Below are positions 32,301-43,088 of a DNA stretch of 64,000 bases, one piece after another (the first letter of the stretch is position 1; each line of letters starts with the position of its first letter). The DNA lies in contig JAKMXF010000222.1 in assembly GCA_024704765.1 (NCBI GenBank), forward strand, positions 62,001 through 126,000. The letters are read 5' to 3'. The position numbers and the translations under genes are program-made. This DNA comes from Oopsacas minuta (Eukaryota; Porifera; Hexactinellida; Lyssacinosida; Leucopsacidae). Below the pieces are notes generated by a model. It worked only from the letters and a program-made list of their open reading frames with translations, was not told where the DNA came from and made no database searches.

Positions 32301-34859
32301 TTTGAGGATTGTGATCCGTTCTCTACAGCTAGTTCATATACTGGATCATCGATATCAGCGCTACAGGATATTCTACCTGGTTCTAATATATATATACGTG
32401 TAACAATACAAAATGCACAAGACCTTCCTCCTAATATTCAGTTCGTATTCTGTCAGTATAGAATGTTTGGATTTGAAGAGGCAGTGACTGTAGCCTCTAT
32501 CTTAGAAGCTGGACACCAAAATTCTATTACAGAAGGTTGTATACCTTTTAATCACACTAAAACATTCTCATTAGAAGCTACTGATGATTTTATTGACTAC
32601 TGTAGGGAGGGGGTGTTGTCAATTGAAGTGTTTGGCCATAGGGCAACAGCTGTTGACTACCGCGATTTATCTTCAACTACGTCAATCGATGAAAACCCAG
32701 AAAGGAAATGGGTAAGAATAAGGAACTTTATTAGTTTATCAGCTAAGATCTTAGAGCTTAATGTAGAAGGAGAACATTTCCCAGTGGAACTAAAAGAATC
32801 ATCACAATCTCTATGTGGTGGTACATACCAGTTGAAACAAGGTCAGAGTAGGAAGATTCAAGTTTCGGTGCAGAACGTGCAATCTTCTGGCCTGATAGAA
32901 CTCGGATCTATTCAGAATATCGAGATAGGAAGTATCGTAGTTCGATCTAAACAGGATATACCATTAGATTCATTTCAAGAACAAGATTTTAACATTATGA
33001 AAGAGAAATGGGGTCAAACACTGATGCTACGTAAAGATTATCTCGATAGCGAAATGAAAGACTTAATGGACAAACAGGAGAAGACATCAGATGATATTCA
33101 TAAAGAAACGAAACTAATCGATGAATGGCTACAAATGCAACAAGAAAGAAACCTCCTCGTTCACTCAGACTTCAGCCAGATATTAGGCATGTCTAAGAAT
33201 TGGTATCTACCTATTGGGTACGAATCTAGACCTCCTATAATATTTATAGACATTGAGAACGAGCTCATCCATAAAACAGGTTATATCCCAGGTGAACGAG
33301 ACCCCCAAATGCTCCCACTTAAATTCAAGGTAGAGAGTTCTTCTAAGCTCGATGCTACTGCTACGTGGGATGCAACTGATCATGAGAATAAACATCTAAT
33401 GAGTATTACGTCACCAAAAGAGAGAGTGTTTATAACTCTAAGGGTGACTGTAGCAATGAAACATCCACCTGGTTGTAAAATCAGGCTTAGGAAACGTTTA
33501 CAAATTCGTATTATTAAAGGAACACGCGGTGGGTTTCTTGCTGGCTTCCCATTCGCCAGAGAGCAGGTCAGGAAGTCTGGTGTTGTATTCGAGATATTTT
33601 GTGGTCTGCCCCGTACAGAAGGTGTACCAACTCGTGTAGATGTGCATCCTAGCATTTTAGAACCGAATAAAGGTGAATCGATCGTACAGGCATTTAGACG
33701 AGGCATGGAAGAGATTTCTAACCAGCTTCAACTTGACCGTTTACGTCAAGAGATATCCCTAAAGGAACAACTTAACAAAGCTGGTTCTGGACAACTTAAT
33801 CCACCCCCATCCGTAAGTCCTGGTTTACATAGCGGTATATCAAGTTCCCCAAGGAGTCAGGACGATTCAGAATCACCCGAGCTAGAAAACATACCCGGTA
33901 TCGTAGTGTCACCCCCCATACATCGTCCCTTGAAGCAATCCCCCCTGATACCTCACTCAAGCAGTAACTCAGACCTATTCACTCCCCCAATGAGCAGGAG
34001 TCCTGTAGATGAGGTTACACAACAAGTAACTAACCTACAAACAGCTGATATAACACCAACACCTAATGAACAAGAACCTATCCCTAAATTACTGGTTGTA
34101 TCAGCTACAATAGATGAGACTGATGAAGGTTTGGTCATAGCAAAACAAAGTTCTGATGCTAATGATCTTGGGAGGCAGTTTGATTTAGATTTAGCAATAA
34201 ACCTTAAAAATTTACCTCGTGAGTCTCCAGAGGCCCTATTGACCCCTGACCTTTCCGATAACGAGAGTCAGGACAGGTTCACGAACCCTGATACTCACCA
34301 GAGCTATGATATGGGAAATTCACAATTTAAATCTCCATCAGTTTCCCCACTCCAGTCTCCCATCAAGTCTCCGATACATAAGAAGTCATCAGCACCAGCT
34401 ACAACACCCAGTAAGAAGTCTAGCCTAGGGAGAGCTATCCCTCCCCGATCTGTTACACCAGATCTTATAGGCAAGTCTCGAATTAACATCAATAACCGGC
34501 ATTCAACACCTGGAGCTGCTTCCCCTGGTGTGGACTTTAAACTTAACGATACCGTTCTTGTGGATCTCAAAGCAGGTAACAAAGTAGGTAAAGTGCGATA
34601 CATTGGGACATTTCTCCCTGCAAAAGACAATGAGATCTGGGTGGGTCTACAACTTCATGAGCCAATTGGCAAACATAACGGTACAGTAGAGTCCAAAGTT
34701 TACTTTAAATGCAAAGAAAAGCATGGTGCATTTGTTCCTCTATCAAAAATCATCTGTGTTTGTAATGACAGAGCGAAAACAAGCTCAAGTGCTGGTCCGC
34801 GGATAACACGATCATTCACACCGCTAGACAACACCTCCAGAGGAAGAATCAAGAATTAA
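29399..34859 (+). CDS. KIF13B: Kinesin-3 family motor with FHA and CAP-Gly domains (KIF13B/kinesin-73-like)
   Basis: Six exons: 29399-29830, 29888-30108, 30173-30360, 30433-30619, 30747-31084 and one giant exon 31228-34859; total 4998 nt, 1665 residues (human KIF13B about 1826). Motor: [13 protein letters not shown]-loop [13 protein letters not shown], switch I AESSRSHAVF, switch [15 protein letters not shown] short Gly-rich stalk segment and coiled coil follow, then the FHA domain ([17 protein letters not shown] onwards), the KIF1B/DUF3694-type tail region, a Ser/Pro-rich linker and a C-terminal CAP-Gly domain ([22 protein letters not shown]). Kinesin-3 motors move vesicles toward microtubule plus ends; KIF13B carries Dlg- and PIP3-linked cargo. 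Intron 3 (30361-30432) is 72 nt with no stop in frame. Intron 4 holds a MITE and intron 5 another. The last half is duplicated downstream. Confidence 0.95.
30361..30432 (+). repeat. 72-nt kinesin intron made largely of a 27-bp tandem duplication
   Basis: Donor GTACGT, acceptor TATAG. The interior is two copies of ATAA(T/C)ACATGGATAGATGTTTATGAAT. Its length is a multiple of three and it has no in-frame stop. Removing it restores the conserved [13 protein letters not shown] of the motor, so it is an intron and not coding sequence. Confidence 0.8.
30640..30707. mobile_element. MITE family 2, compact copy in kinesin intron 4
   Basis: TA then CAGTGAATGCCGGCTATAAG, and at the right GAGCTCTTATAACCAGCATC then TACTG and TA. 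The inverted ends pair over about 23 bp with few mismatches. Confidence 0.8.
31117..31187. mobile_element. MITE family 1, internally deleted copy in kinesin intron 5
   Basis: TATA then CAGGCAGTTAACTCCACTTATA and right end GCTTCGATATTACGAGAGTTGAC. The corresponding copy in the duplicated unit (35763-35933) keeps about 100 bp more interior sequence. Confidence 0.7.
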
Positions 34860-35441
34860 TAGCCTTTTTATTTGTATCTATACACTGCATGTCAGTATTT
34901 CTACACACACCGGTACACAGATATATATTTTCTATGTTTAAAATGGTCAATTCATTATTAACATAACTTCTCTCTTTGTGTATATTTTGGATAAGAATTA
35001 CTGAATATTGTAGTTTTGCATCTGCTAATACTGTTCCGTTATTTTAGATGTAAATATAGCTTGTGCATTTTAACTTTTCTGTTTACTTTACGACTAATAA
35101 TATCCCTGTAGTATTTCACCGGACCACGCAGTTTTACCAAGAAAATTGCAACAATTGGCATATTTCACATGCAAGGCACAACTTTAATCATTGGTTTCAT
35201 ATATTTGCAATCATTGCATGTAATATTAATATTTTATTCCAATATCCCTTGCGTTAAATGTAATGCGTGGATCTTCTCACCATAATTTGTGGATTATTGA
35301 TTAATTCTGAATCGATACGATTGATTCTATAAATAAGCTAAAAGTATAGACGATCATTCTAACTTGAAAAAGAAGGGCAAAACTCTTACCAGACTGTTTC
35401 ACAAAGATCAGCGTTATCAAGAATCGCCTTTGAAAGCTGAA
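34860..35441. other. 3' flank of kinesin and degraded 5' part of the duplicated unknown gene
   Basis: 34860-35150 is nearly identical to 39270-39560 (3' UTR and downstream). 35364-35490 matches exon 1 of the unknown gene at 39844-39966, but about 70 bp including its start codon is missing (compare 35336-35350 with 39743-39818). Confidence 0.8.
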
Positions 35442-38400
35442 ATGAAACAGAGACCTCCGTACCAGTCTGATCCAAATCTCCTGGATGAAAATCGCTTGAA
35501 AGAGATGCTAGAAAGCGGAGGAGGAGGAGCGGCAAGAGCAAGGGACACGCATACAGAAGATGATAACCTGGCTGAGAAACTCAAAGATGCTCAGAATATG
35601 TTAGCTCAGCGTGAACAAAGCTGGAAAGAGAAAATAGATGATACTCGTCGTATACTCGGGGAAGAGAGACAGCGGATAATGGATGTGTTGGGAATATCTA
35701 TTCAATCAGCGGAGATACAAGGAAGAAGTGGTTAGTACAAATCATGCTATAACTCTTATATACAGGCAGTTAACTCCCATTATATCAAACACGGATATAT
35801 CGAAGTCCGCAATTGTACAAATATGTTCCCAAACCGTTAAATAGTATATATTTGATCGGTTGTTTGAGTTCGAATTCCGCTTATAACGAAGTCATTATCG
35901 GATCCCTTTAGCTTCGATATTACGGGAGTTAACAACGCCCCTGGAGGACATGCTAATCCTCCAGAAGGTTTGTGTGATGCAGATGTAGATATAAATACAG
36001 CTAAGAAAGAGTTAGCTATGAATGATTATGATTCTATAGTTAATGATATGAAGGAAGAGAAGGAGGAAGCACTACGTAAAATACACAAGGAGTATGAAGA
36101 ACAGTTACAAGAGTATAGAGATAAATTAACAGATGCAATGTCTACTCCAGAGACTTATAATCCTCCTTCAGAGCTAGATTCACAATCCCTAATACGATTA
36201 CAAGAAGTAGTACTATATGCTAGTGATCTGGTTAGGACAGCTAATCAGTATAGTGAAGCTCTACAGAAGGAAGTAAAGTTCTCTGTTACACTACGTATTG
36301 ATCCCAGCTATCTAGCGCCTCGCTCCAGATTCCTATTTAGAGAGGATCTTACATACTGTGTGGCTATACGCGTTATATTCACGTCTAAGAGCACTGATGC
36401 TGTCTGGAGTCTAGACACACTACAGGAGAAGTTAGCAGTGATAGCAGAGATGTATGAAGAAATTGAGAGAAACCGCGAGGAAAAAGGAGAAGGTGTTAAA
36501 ATGTGGTGGAACGAGAGTATGGGTCCTGATCCTTTCTGTGACATGGAGAATCATTCATTGATAGGCGTGGCTAATGCATACTTATCTTGTTTGTTCCATT
36601 TTATACCAGTTGAATTCAGTGCTCCTATTCTAAGTCCACAAGGCTTAGTTATCGGTAAATTAAATTTAGTATTACAACGGTTAAACACACTACACCATGA
36701 TATTGATAACTTTGAGGATTGTGATCCGTTCTCTACAGCTAGTTCATATACTGGATCATCGATATCAGCGCTACAGGATATTCTACCTGGTTCTAATATA
36801 TATATACGTGTAACAATACAAAATGCACAAGACCTTCCTCCTAATATTCAGTTCGTATTCTGTCAGTATAGAATGTTTGGATTTGAAGAGGCAGTGACTG
36901 TAGCCTCTATCTTAGAAGCTGGACACCAAAATTCTATTACAGAAGGTTGTATACCTTTTAATCACACTAAAACATTCTCATTAGAAGCTACTGATGATTT
37001 TATTGACTACTGTAGGGAGGGGGTGTTGTCTATTGAAGTGTTTGGTCATAGGGCAACAGCTGTTGACTACCGCGATTTATCTTCAACTACGTCAATCGAT
37101 GAAAACCCAGAAAGGAAATGGGTAAGAATAAGGAACTTTATTAGTTTATCAGCTAAGATCTTAGAGCTTAATGTAGAAGGAGAACATTTCCCAGTGGAAC
37201 TAAAAGAATCATCACAATCTCTATGTGGTGGTACATACCAGTTGAAACAAGGTCAGAGTAGGAAGATTCAAGTTTCGGTGCAGGACGTGCAATCTTCTGG
37301 CCTGATAGAACTCGGATCTATTCAGAATATCGAGATAGGAAGTATCGTAGTTCGATCTAAACAGGATATACCATTAGATTCATTTCAAGAACAAGATTTT
37401 AACATTATGAAAGAGAAACGGGGTCAAACACTGATGCTACGTAAAGATTATCTCGATAGCGAAATGAAAGACTTAATGGACAAACAGGAGAAGACATCAG
37501 ATGATATTCATAAAGAAACGAAACTAATCGATGAATGGCTACAAACGCAACAAGAAAGAAACCTCCTCGTTCACTCAGACTTCAGCCAGATATTAGGCAT
37601 GTCTAAGAATTGGTATCTACCTATTGGGTACGAATCTAGACCTCCTATAATATTTATAGACATTGAGAACGAGCTCATCCATAAAACAGGTTATATCCCA
37701 GGTGAACGAGACCCCCAAATGCTCCCACTTAAATTCAAGGTAGAGAGTTCTTCTAAGCTCGATGCTACTGCTACGTGGGATGCAACTGATCATGAGAATA
37801 AACATCTAATGAGTATTACGTCACCAAAAGAGAGAGTGTTTATAACTCTAAGGGTGACTGTAGCAATGAAACATCCACCTGGTTGTAAAATCAGGCTTAG
37901 GAAACGTTTACAAATTCGTATTATTAAAGGAACACGCGGTGGGTTTCTTGCTGGCTTCCCATTCGCCAGAGAGCAGGTCAGGAAGTCTGGTGTTGTATTC
38001 GAGATATTTTGTGGTCTGCCCCGTACAGAAGGTGTACCAACTCGTGTAGATGTGCATCCTAGCATTTTAGAACCGAATAAAGGTGAATCGATCGTACAGG
38101 CATTTAGACGAGGCATGGAAGAGATTTCTAACCAGCTTCAACTTGACCGTTTACGTCAAGAGATATCCCTAAAGGAACAACTTAACAAAGCTGGTTCTGG
38201 ACAACTTAATCCACCCCCATCCGTAAGTCCTGGTTTACACAGCGGTATATCAAGTTCCCCAAGGAGTCAGGACGATTCAGAATCACCCGAGCTAGAAAAC
38301 ATACCCGGTATCGTAGTGTCACCCCCCATACATCGTCCCTTGAAGCAATCCCCCCTGATACCTCACTCAAGCAGTAACTCAGACCTATTCACTCCCCCAA

Positions 38401-39269
38401 TGAGCAGGAGTCCTGTAGATGAGGTTACACAACAAGTAACTAACCTACAAACAGCTGATATAACACCAACACCTAATGAACAAGAACCTATCCCTAAATT
38501 ACTGGTTGTATCAGCTACAATAGATGAGACTGATGAAGGTTTGGTCATAGCAAAACAAAGTTCTGATGCTAATGATCCTAGGAGGCAGTTTGATTTAGAT
38601 TTAGCAATAGACCTTAAAAATTTACCTCGTGAGTCTCCAGAGGCCCTATTGACCCCTGACCTTTCCGATAACGAGAGTCAGGACAGGTTCACGAACCCTG
38701 ATACTCACCAGAGCTATGATATGGGAAATTCACAATTTAAATCTCCATCAGTTTCTCCACTCAAGTCTCCCATCAAGTCTCCGATACATAAGAAGTCATC
38801 AGCACCAGCTACAACACCCAGTAAGAAGTCTAGCCTAGGGAGAGCTATCCCTCCCCGATCTGTTACACCAGATCTTATAGACAAGTCTCGAATTAACATC
38901 AATAACCGGCATTCAACACCTGGAGCTGCTTCCCCTGGTGTGGACTTTAAACTTAACGATACCGTTCTTGTGGATCTCAAAGCAGGTAACAAAGTAGGTA
39001 AAGTGCGATACATTGGGACATTTCTCCCTGCAAAAGACAATGAGATCTGGGTGGGTCTACAACTTCATGAGCCAATTGGCAAACACAACGGTACAGTAGA
39101 GTCCAAAGTTTACTTTAAATGCAAAGAAAAGCATGGTGCATTTGTTCCTCTATCAAAAATCATCTGTGTTTGTAATGACAGAACGATGACAAGCTCAAAT
39201 GCTGGTCCGCGGATAACACGATCATTCAAACCGCTAGACAACACCTCCAGAGGAAGAATCAAGAATTAA
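35442..39269 (+). pseudogene. Motorless duplicate of the kinesin tail; possible in-frame chimera
   Basis: Copy of the KIF13B-like stalk and tail without motor or complete FHA. Exon 35442-35730 fuses unknown-gene sequence (from an internal ATG at 35442) in frame to kinesin exon 5. The normal acceptor and FHA start are deleted: a MITE runs directly into the region equivalent to 31522. The rest, 35965-39269, is fully open and includes CAP-Gly. A cryptic acceptor GCTAATCCTCCAG ending at 35964 would join the two exons in frame (3594 nt, 1197 residues). Most differences from the parent are amino-acid changing, including KWG to KRG at a Trp that human KIF13B also keeps, which suggests relaxed constraint. 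It is either a young pseudogene or a truncated cargo-binding protein without motor. Confidence 0.7.
35763..35933. mobile_element. MITE family 1, longer copy at the deletion edge of the kinesin duplicate
   Basis: TA then CAGGCAGTTAACTCCCATTATATC, and right end CGATATTACGGGAGTTAAC. It is followed immediately by AACGCCCCTGGAGG, which in the parent copy lies inside the FHA exon at 31523 (GGGTCAACGCCCC). The shared GT(C/T)AAC suggests a microhomology deletion. Confidence 0.75.
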
Positions 39270-39774
39270 TAGCCTTTTTATTTGTATCTATACACTGCAT
39301 GTCAGTATTTCTACACACACCGGTACACAGATATATATTTTCTATGTTTAAAATGGTCAATTCATTATTAACATAACTTCTCTCTTTGTGTATATTTTGG
39401 ATAAGAATTACTGAATATTGTAGTTTTGCATCTGCTAATACTGTTCCGTTATTTTAGATGTAAATATAGCTTGTGCATTTTAACTTTTCTGTTTACTTTA
39501 CGACTAATAATATCCCTGTAGTATTTCACCGGACCACGCAGTTTTACCAAGAAAATTGCATATTTCACATGCAAGGCATAACTTGAATCATTGGTTTCAT
39601 ATATTTGCAATCATTGCATGTAATATTAATATTTTATTTATTCAACTATCCCTTGCGTTAAATATAATGCGTGGATCTTCTCACCATAATTTGTGGATTA
39701 TTGATTAATCCTGAATCGACAAATTGATTATACATATACATAAGCTAAAACTACATTTGTATCCAGACTTCAGT
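39270..39774. other. 3' flank of kinesin duplicate and upstream region of unknown gene
   Basis: Duplicated sequence equivalent to 34860-35350; AT-rich with no coding potential. Confidence 0.5.
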
Positions 39775-40728
39775 ATGAATACACCCGTGTACAAAGTTAA
39801 ATCAATGCCAATGGCAAGTATAGACGATCATTCTAACTTGAAAAGGAAGGGCAAAACTCTTACCAGACTGTTTCGCATAAATCAGAGCTATCAAGAATCG
39901 CATTTGAAAGCTGAAATGAAACAGAGACTTCCGTATCAGTCTGATCCAAATCTCCTGGAAGAAAATGATGAGATTAAAGACCCCTCCAAGAAGATTCGAA
40001 CCTGGAAATGGCCCTTTCCGCGACACAGAATTGATAAAGAGCTTCCAGACCACCTTGTTAAAGGCATTCGACCTATTTCTATATCCAGCAAGTTAGCTTA
40101 TTTCCCAAAGTAAGTAAGACATTATTCACACTATAATATTCATACAAATGTTATAATGCTATTATTCTATTAGCATGCCACTTAGAGAACCACATTTTGA
40201 GCCATCCTCTTCCCACCTAGCTGGTAGTAATGTACAGGAGATAGAGGAGTTAGTGGTGAGAATTTTATATACATATGTATATAAGAATTATATATATCTA
40301 CGATTTATTACTGTTATATGTGTGTAGATTGCGTTTCAAGACGATCAGCTGGTCACGGAGATAGAGCCTATAAGTGATATGAGAAACCCGCTTACTGACA
40401 GTGATAGATGTGAAGACCACCCCTGTCCTAATATATCTCCCCTCTCTACAAAACCAAAGGCATTTACAATTAATTGCTCTCAAATACAATGTAATTTTAA
40501 TTTAGTTTTTCGTTAGATAATACGTCGTGAGAGTAGTCGGAGAATAAAGAAATCTTTGAGCTCTGTTACTCGAACAGATAGCTTTGAATCTGAATCAGCT
40601 GATTATTCTCAGAACCAAGAATACACTAATGGAGATATGATACCAAATATGAATTCTGGATCTAAGGCAAAGGTTTGTGTTTTATTTATTCATTCGTTTA
40701 TATGTGTACTTATGACCATAACCACTTG
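39775..40728 (+). CDS. Unrecognised basic protein, exon 1 partly duplicated upstream
   Basis: The first exon 39775-40109 starts MNTPVYKVKSMPM and contains a Lys/Arg-rich block (KRKGKTLTRLF) and PSKKIRTWKWPFPRH. Likely exons follow at 40174-40255 and 40328-about 40490, and a coding-like segment 40517-40672 (SRRIKKSLSSVTRTDSFESE) that may end at the TGA near 40728. The junction between exons 3 and 4 is not resolved: the obvious GT at 40491 leaves only a 26-nt gap and the wrong phase, so the real donor is elsewhere or the gene ends at the TAG at 40513. No domain is recognised; Ser/Glu-rich low complexity dominates. Its exon 1 copy at 35364-35490 lacks the start codon. Confidence 0.5.
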
Positions 40729-40848
40729 AATATCCAATATATCAAATTACGAAAAAATAACTGGTTTTCTTACTAACCCATAGTAAGTATAATTTACCTA
40801 TAAAATGGTTTGTGTTGATAATCCATTTACACATATATTGTCTCAATA

Positions 40849-42729
40849 ATGTGGTGTTACAGATTGTTTGTGTTGATAAAATTCTCACTTATATTCGTTC
40901 AATTCCATGGGCTTACTGATCCAACCGATTATTCACACACAACAGAAATACTAGCTGGAGATATCTTGAAAGTGAATCATCATACTTCTTGGGTTTTCAA
41001 ATCAACTTTCCCAACCCAATCTATAACCGTATCGTATTTGGCATACGGTCTACCTGTATATCTATTCTCTTTATTCACAACAGGTTCTGTATACAAATTG
41101 GAGTATTTTCAGATAGTGATAAAAGCATGGGTATTTTTCCTATCTCTAATCGTTGACTATTTCTACTACAAAACATCTTATTATATGAAGTGTTATTCAA
41201 TGTCTATGTTCTTATTCGCTACCTATTACGTTACGTATACAGTAGCATACAAGCCATCTCTGCTTATCTTTGAAAATCTTATATTTTCATCTCTCATATA
41301 TCTCTCCATATATTTCTCAGTTTTATTTCAAGAAAATCGTAACATATCAACCTTGATCCCTAGTACAATTGGTGTGCTCATTAGTATTGGTATATTCACA
41401 AATGTGTCATTCATGTTCACTGGATTATGGCTATTCATCTGGCCGTGTATCTGGGTAATGACACGTAACTCCCGCTACAAATTATTCCAACTTCTATCCT
41501 TCATTAATCTTGTCTTAGTCTCGTTTATACTCACATCATTTGCCATCAGTATAATAGACTCAATCTATTTCAAACAGCTTACGATATCCCTCAATCAACA
41601 GAGGTGTCCTAAGAATTTAATCCCCGGTTTAATATCCTCCTATATGTCCTCCTTCCTTAGAATACATTTATGTGTAAGTGGCCGCTTCATTCTAACGCCT
41701 TATAACGCTATACAGTATTATTTCGATAAATCAACAGCTGCTCACACTACCCCTACAAATGCATTATACAATATATTTGGATTCGTAACAGTATTCGGGC
41801 CAATAATTACACTATTCTCTTACTCGTCTTATAAGATCCTTTGTCGAGCTTATTCTAAATGGGTAGCACTTGCTAGAATACAGAAACCTCCGCTGCTTAG
41901 CCGTATCTATTGGATATTCAAGATTTATCAATTCGGTCTTATCCTTAACGTCATGGTGATATTCTTTTTCAATTTCACCAGAGCTTATTACGCTCCCTTC
42001 TCTCTCGCTCCCCTGTTTCTCCCAATGTTCTTAGTGTGCGGCTACTCCCTTGAGTACTATATGTCTAAGAAATTACGTTACATATTCTGGACTGCATGGC
42101 TTATGTTTAATGCTACTTTACTCGTTTATTACGGGACTCTCCATGAAGCTGGAGTAACTAAATCTCTATCTACAATACAGCATAGCATCATTGATAAAAT
42201 TAAAGGAAGTGAAGATTGCAAAACTTCTCTCTTACCATGTTTAACTTGTACAAGTGCATCGCCTTGCCACTATCATATATTCTACTCACATACAATGCAA
42301 CCGCCAGAGCATTTCTTATTGTGGCCACATATGTATCGTTCTTATAACTTTACGTTATCATGGGAGAATGAAGGCAATATTCAGGTGCTTAAAAGCAAGA
42401 TAGGACAGATGAAGGAGAAATGTACTAAATCACAGTGTAGTATATTATTAGTGTCGCTAGCCCCAGATAACTTGGGAGAAGAATTACATCTTGGAACGCC
42501 CTTGAATACAATTTTCCCTCATTTTGGGAAAGGAACAATTCCTCAACAATTCGACAGGTTTATGAAGGATATTATAGTCCCTGTAAAGGGGGAACCTCAA
42601 ACAACCTTCAATATTATAAAAGGATTCTTCAACTATTTTACGTCTAACAAAATGACCATTTTAGGCAAACTAAATTCTATAATCGCGACAGGCCGTAGAG
42701 CATTTTCCCTTAGAATCTATCAAGCATAG
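40849..42729 (+). CDS. PIGZ: GPI mannosyltransferase 4 (PIG-Z/SMP3-like)
   Basis: Single exon, 626 residues (human about 579). It is a GT22-type polytopic ER membrane protein with eight or more hydrophobic segments. The luminal acidic motif region reads DPTDYSHTTEILAGDIL (HPDE-like in most members; here DPTD), followed by WVFKSTFPTQS. The helix FTNVSFMFTGLWLFIWP corresponds to the FxRPTFLxF block. The C-terminal HIFYSHTMQPPEHFLLWP matches PIG-Z's YSHTYMPPRHLL. PIG-Z adds the fourth, side-chain mannose to GPI anchors using dolichol-phosphate-mannose. The substitution of HPDE by DPTD is unusual and may affect activity. It lies 120 bp downstream of the unknown gene. Confidence 0.87.
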   Translation: MWCYRLFVLIKFSLIFVQFHGLTDPTDYSHTTEILAGDILKVNHHTSWVFKSTFPTQSITVSYLAYGLPVYLFSLFTTGSVYKLEYFQIVIKAWVFFLSLIVDYFYYKTSYYMKCYSMSMFLFATYYVTYTVAYKPSLLIFENLIFSSLIYLSIYFSVLFQENRNISTLIPSTIGVLISIGIFTNVSFMFTGLWLFIWPCIWVMTRNSRYKLFQLLSFINLVLVSFILTSFAISIIDSIYFKQLTISLNQQRCPKNLIPGLISSYMSSFLRIHLCVSGRFILTPYNAIQYYFDKSTAAHTTPTNALYNIFGFVTVFGPIITLFSYSSYKILCRAYSKWVALARIQKPPLLSRIYWIFKIYQFGLILNVMVIFFFNFTRAYYAPFSLAPLFLPMFLVCGYSLEYYMSKKLRYIFWTAWLMFNATLLVYYGTLHEAGVTKSLSTIQHSIIDKIKGSEDCKTSLLPCLTCTSASPCHYHIFYSHTMQPPEHFLLWPHMYRSYNFTLSWENEGNIQVLKSKIGQMKEKCTKSQCSILLVSLAPDNLGEELHLGTPLNTIFPHFGKGTIPQQFDRFMKDIIVPVKGEPQTTFNIIKGFFNYFTSNKMTILGKLNSIIATGRRAFSLRIYQA

Positions 42730-43088
42730 GAACAGTATAATAATTGAATTTCTCAGTCACAAGTATACGTAGTTGCTCTATCTTCTTTCTCTCTCAGTAA
42801 TAGTAGTGTTTTAATATATTTTAGAACTGACAAACAGTACAATAAACCTGATTATACAGAGTTTCCAAACATTGTTAATTTCACACCTGATATTTAGTTG
42901 TATAAGGAGATTTGCTAGTCTCTCTTAGACTGAAACAGTGACAATACTACAAGCACCATCTTCTGAAAACTGTTCTCATATATTCCTATATGTTTTCCCA
43001 ATTCTATATAATGCTTGGTCCATACAGGGTCTCACATAGTTTTAATAATATCTCACAGAGTTATTGCAATATAAAGAATTGTATTTAT
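42730..43088. other. Convergent 3' region of PIGZ and EF-hand gene with MITE fragment
   Basis: 360 bp between facing stop codons. 42954-42998 (CACCATCTTCTGAAAACTG then TTCTCATATATTCC) is a fragment of the family 2 MITE interior at 26990-27020. Confidence 0.5.

Larger units (their letters stand above)
30841..39966 (+). repeat. Tandem segmental duplication, two units of about 4.5-4.7 kb
   Basis: Unit 1 runs from 30841 (kinesin exon 5) to about 35491; unit 2 from about 35492 to 39966. At the junction the sequence changes from unknown-gene exon 1 (CTGGATGAAAAT, compare 39955-39966) to kinesin exon 5 (CGCTTGAAAGAG, compare 30841) across a shared AAAT. Within the units, 31530-35150 and 35940-39560 are almost identical, with about 20 substitutions noticed in 3.4 kb, while both edges of the units are clearly more diverged. 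Confidence 0.93.
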
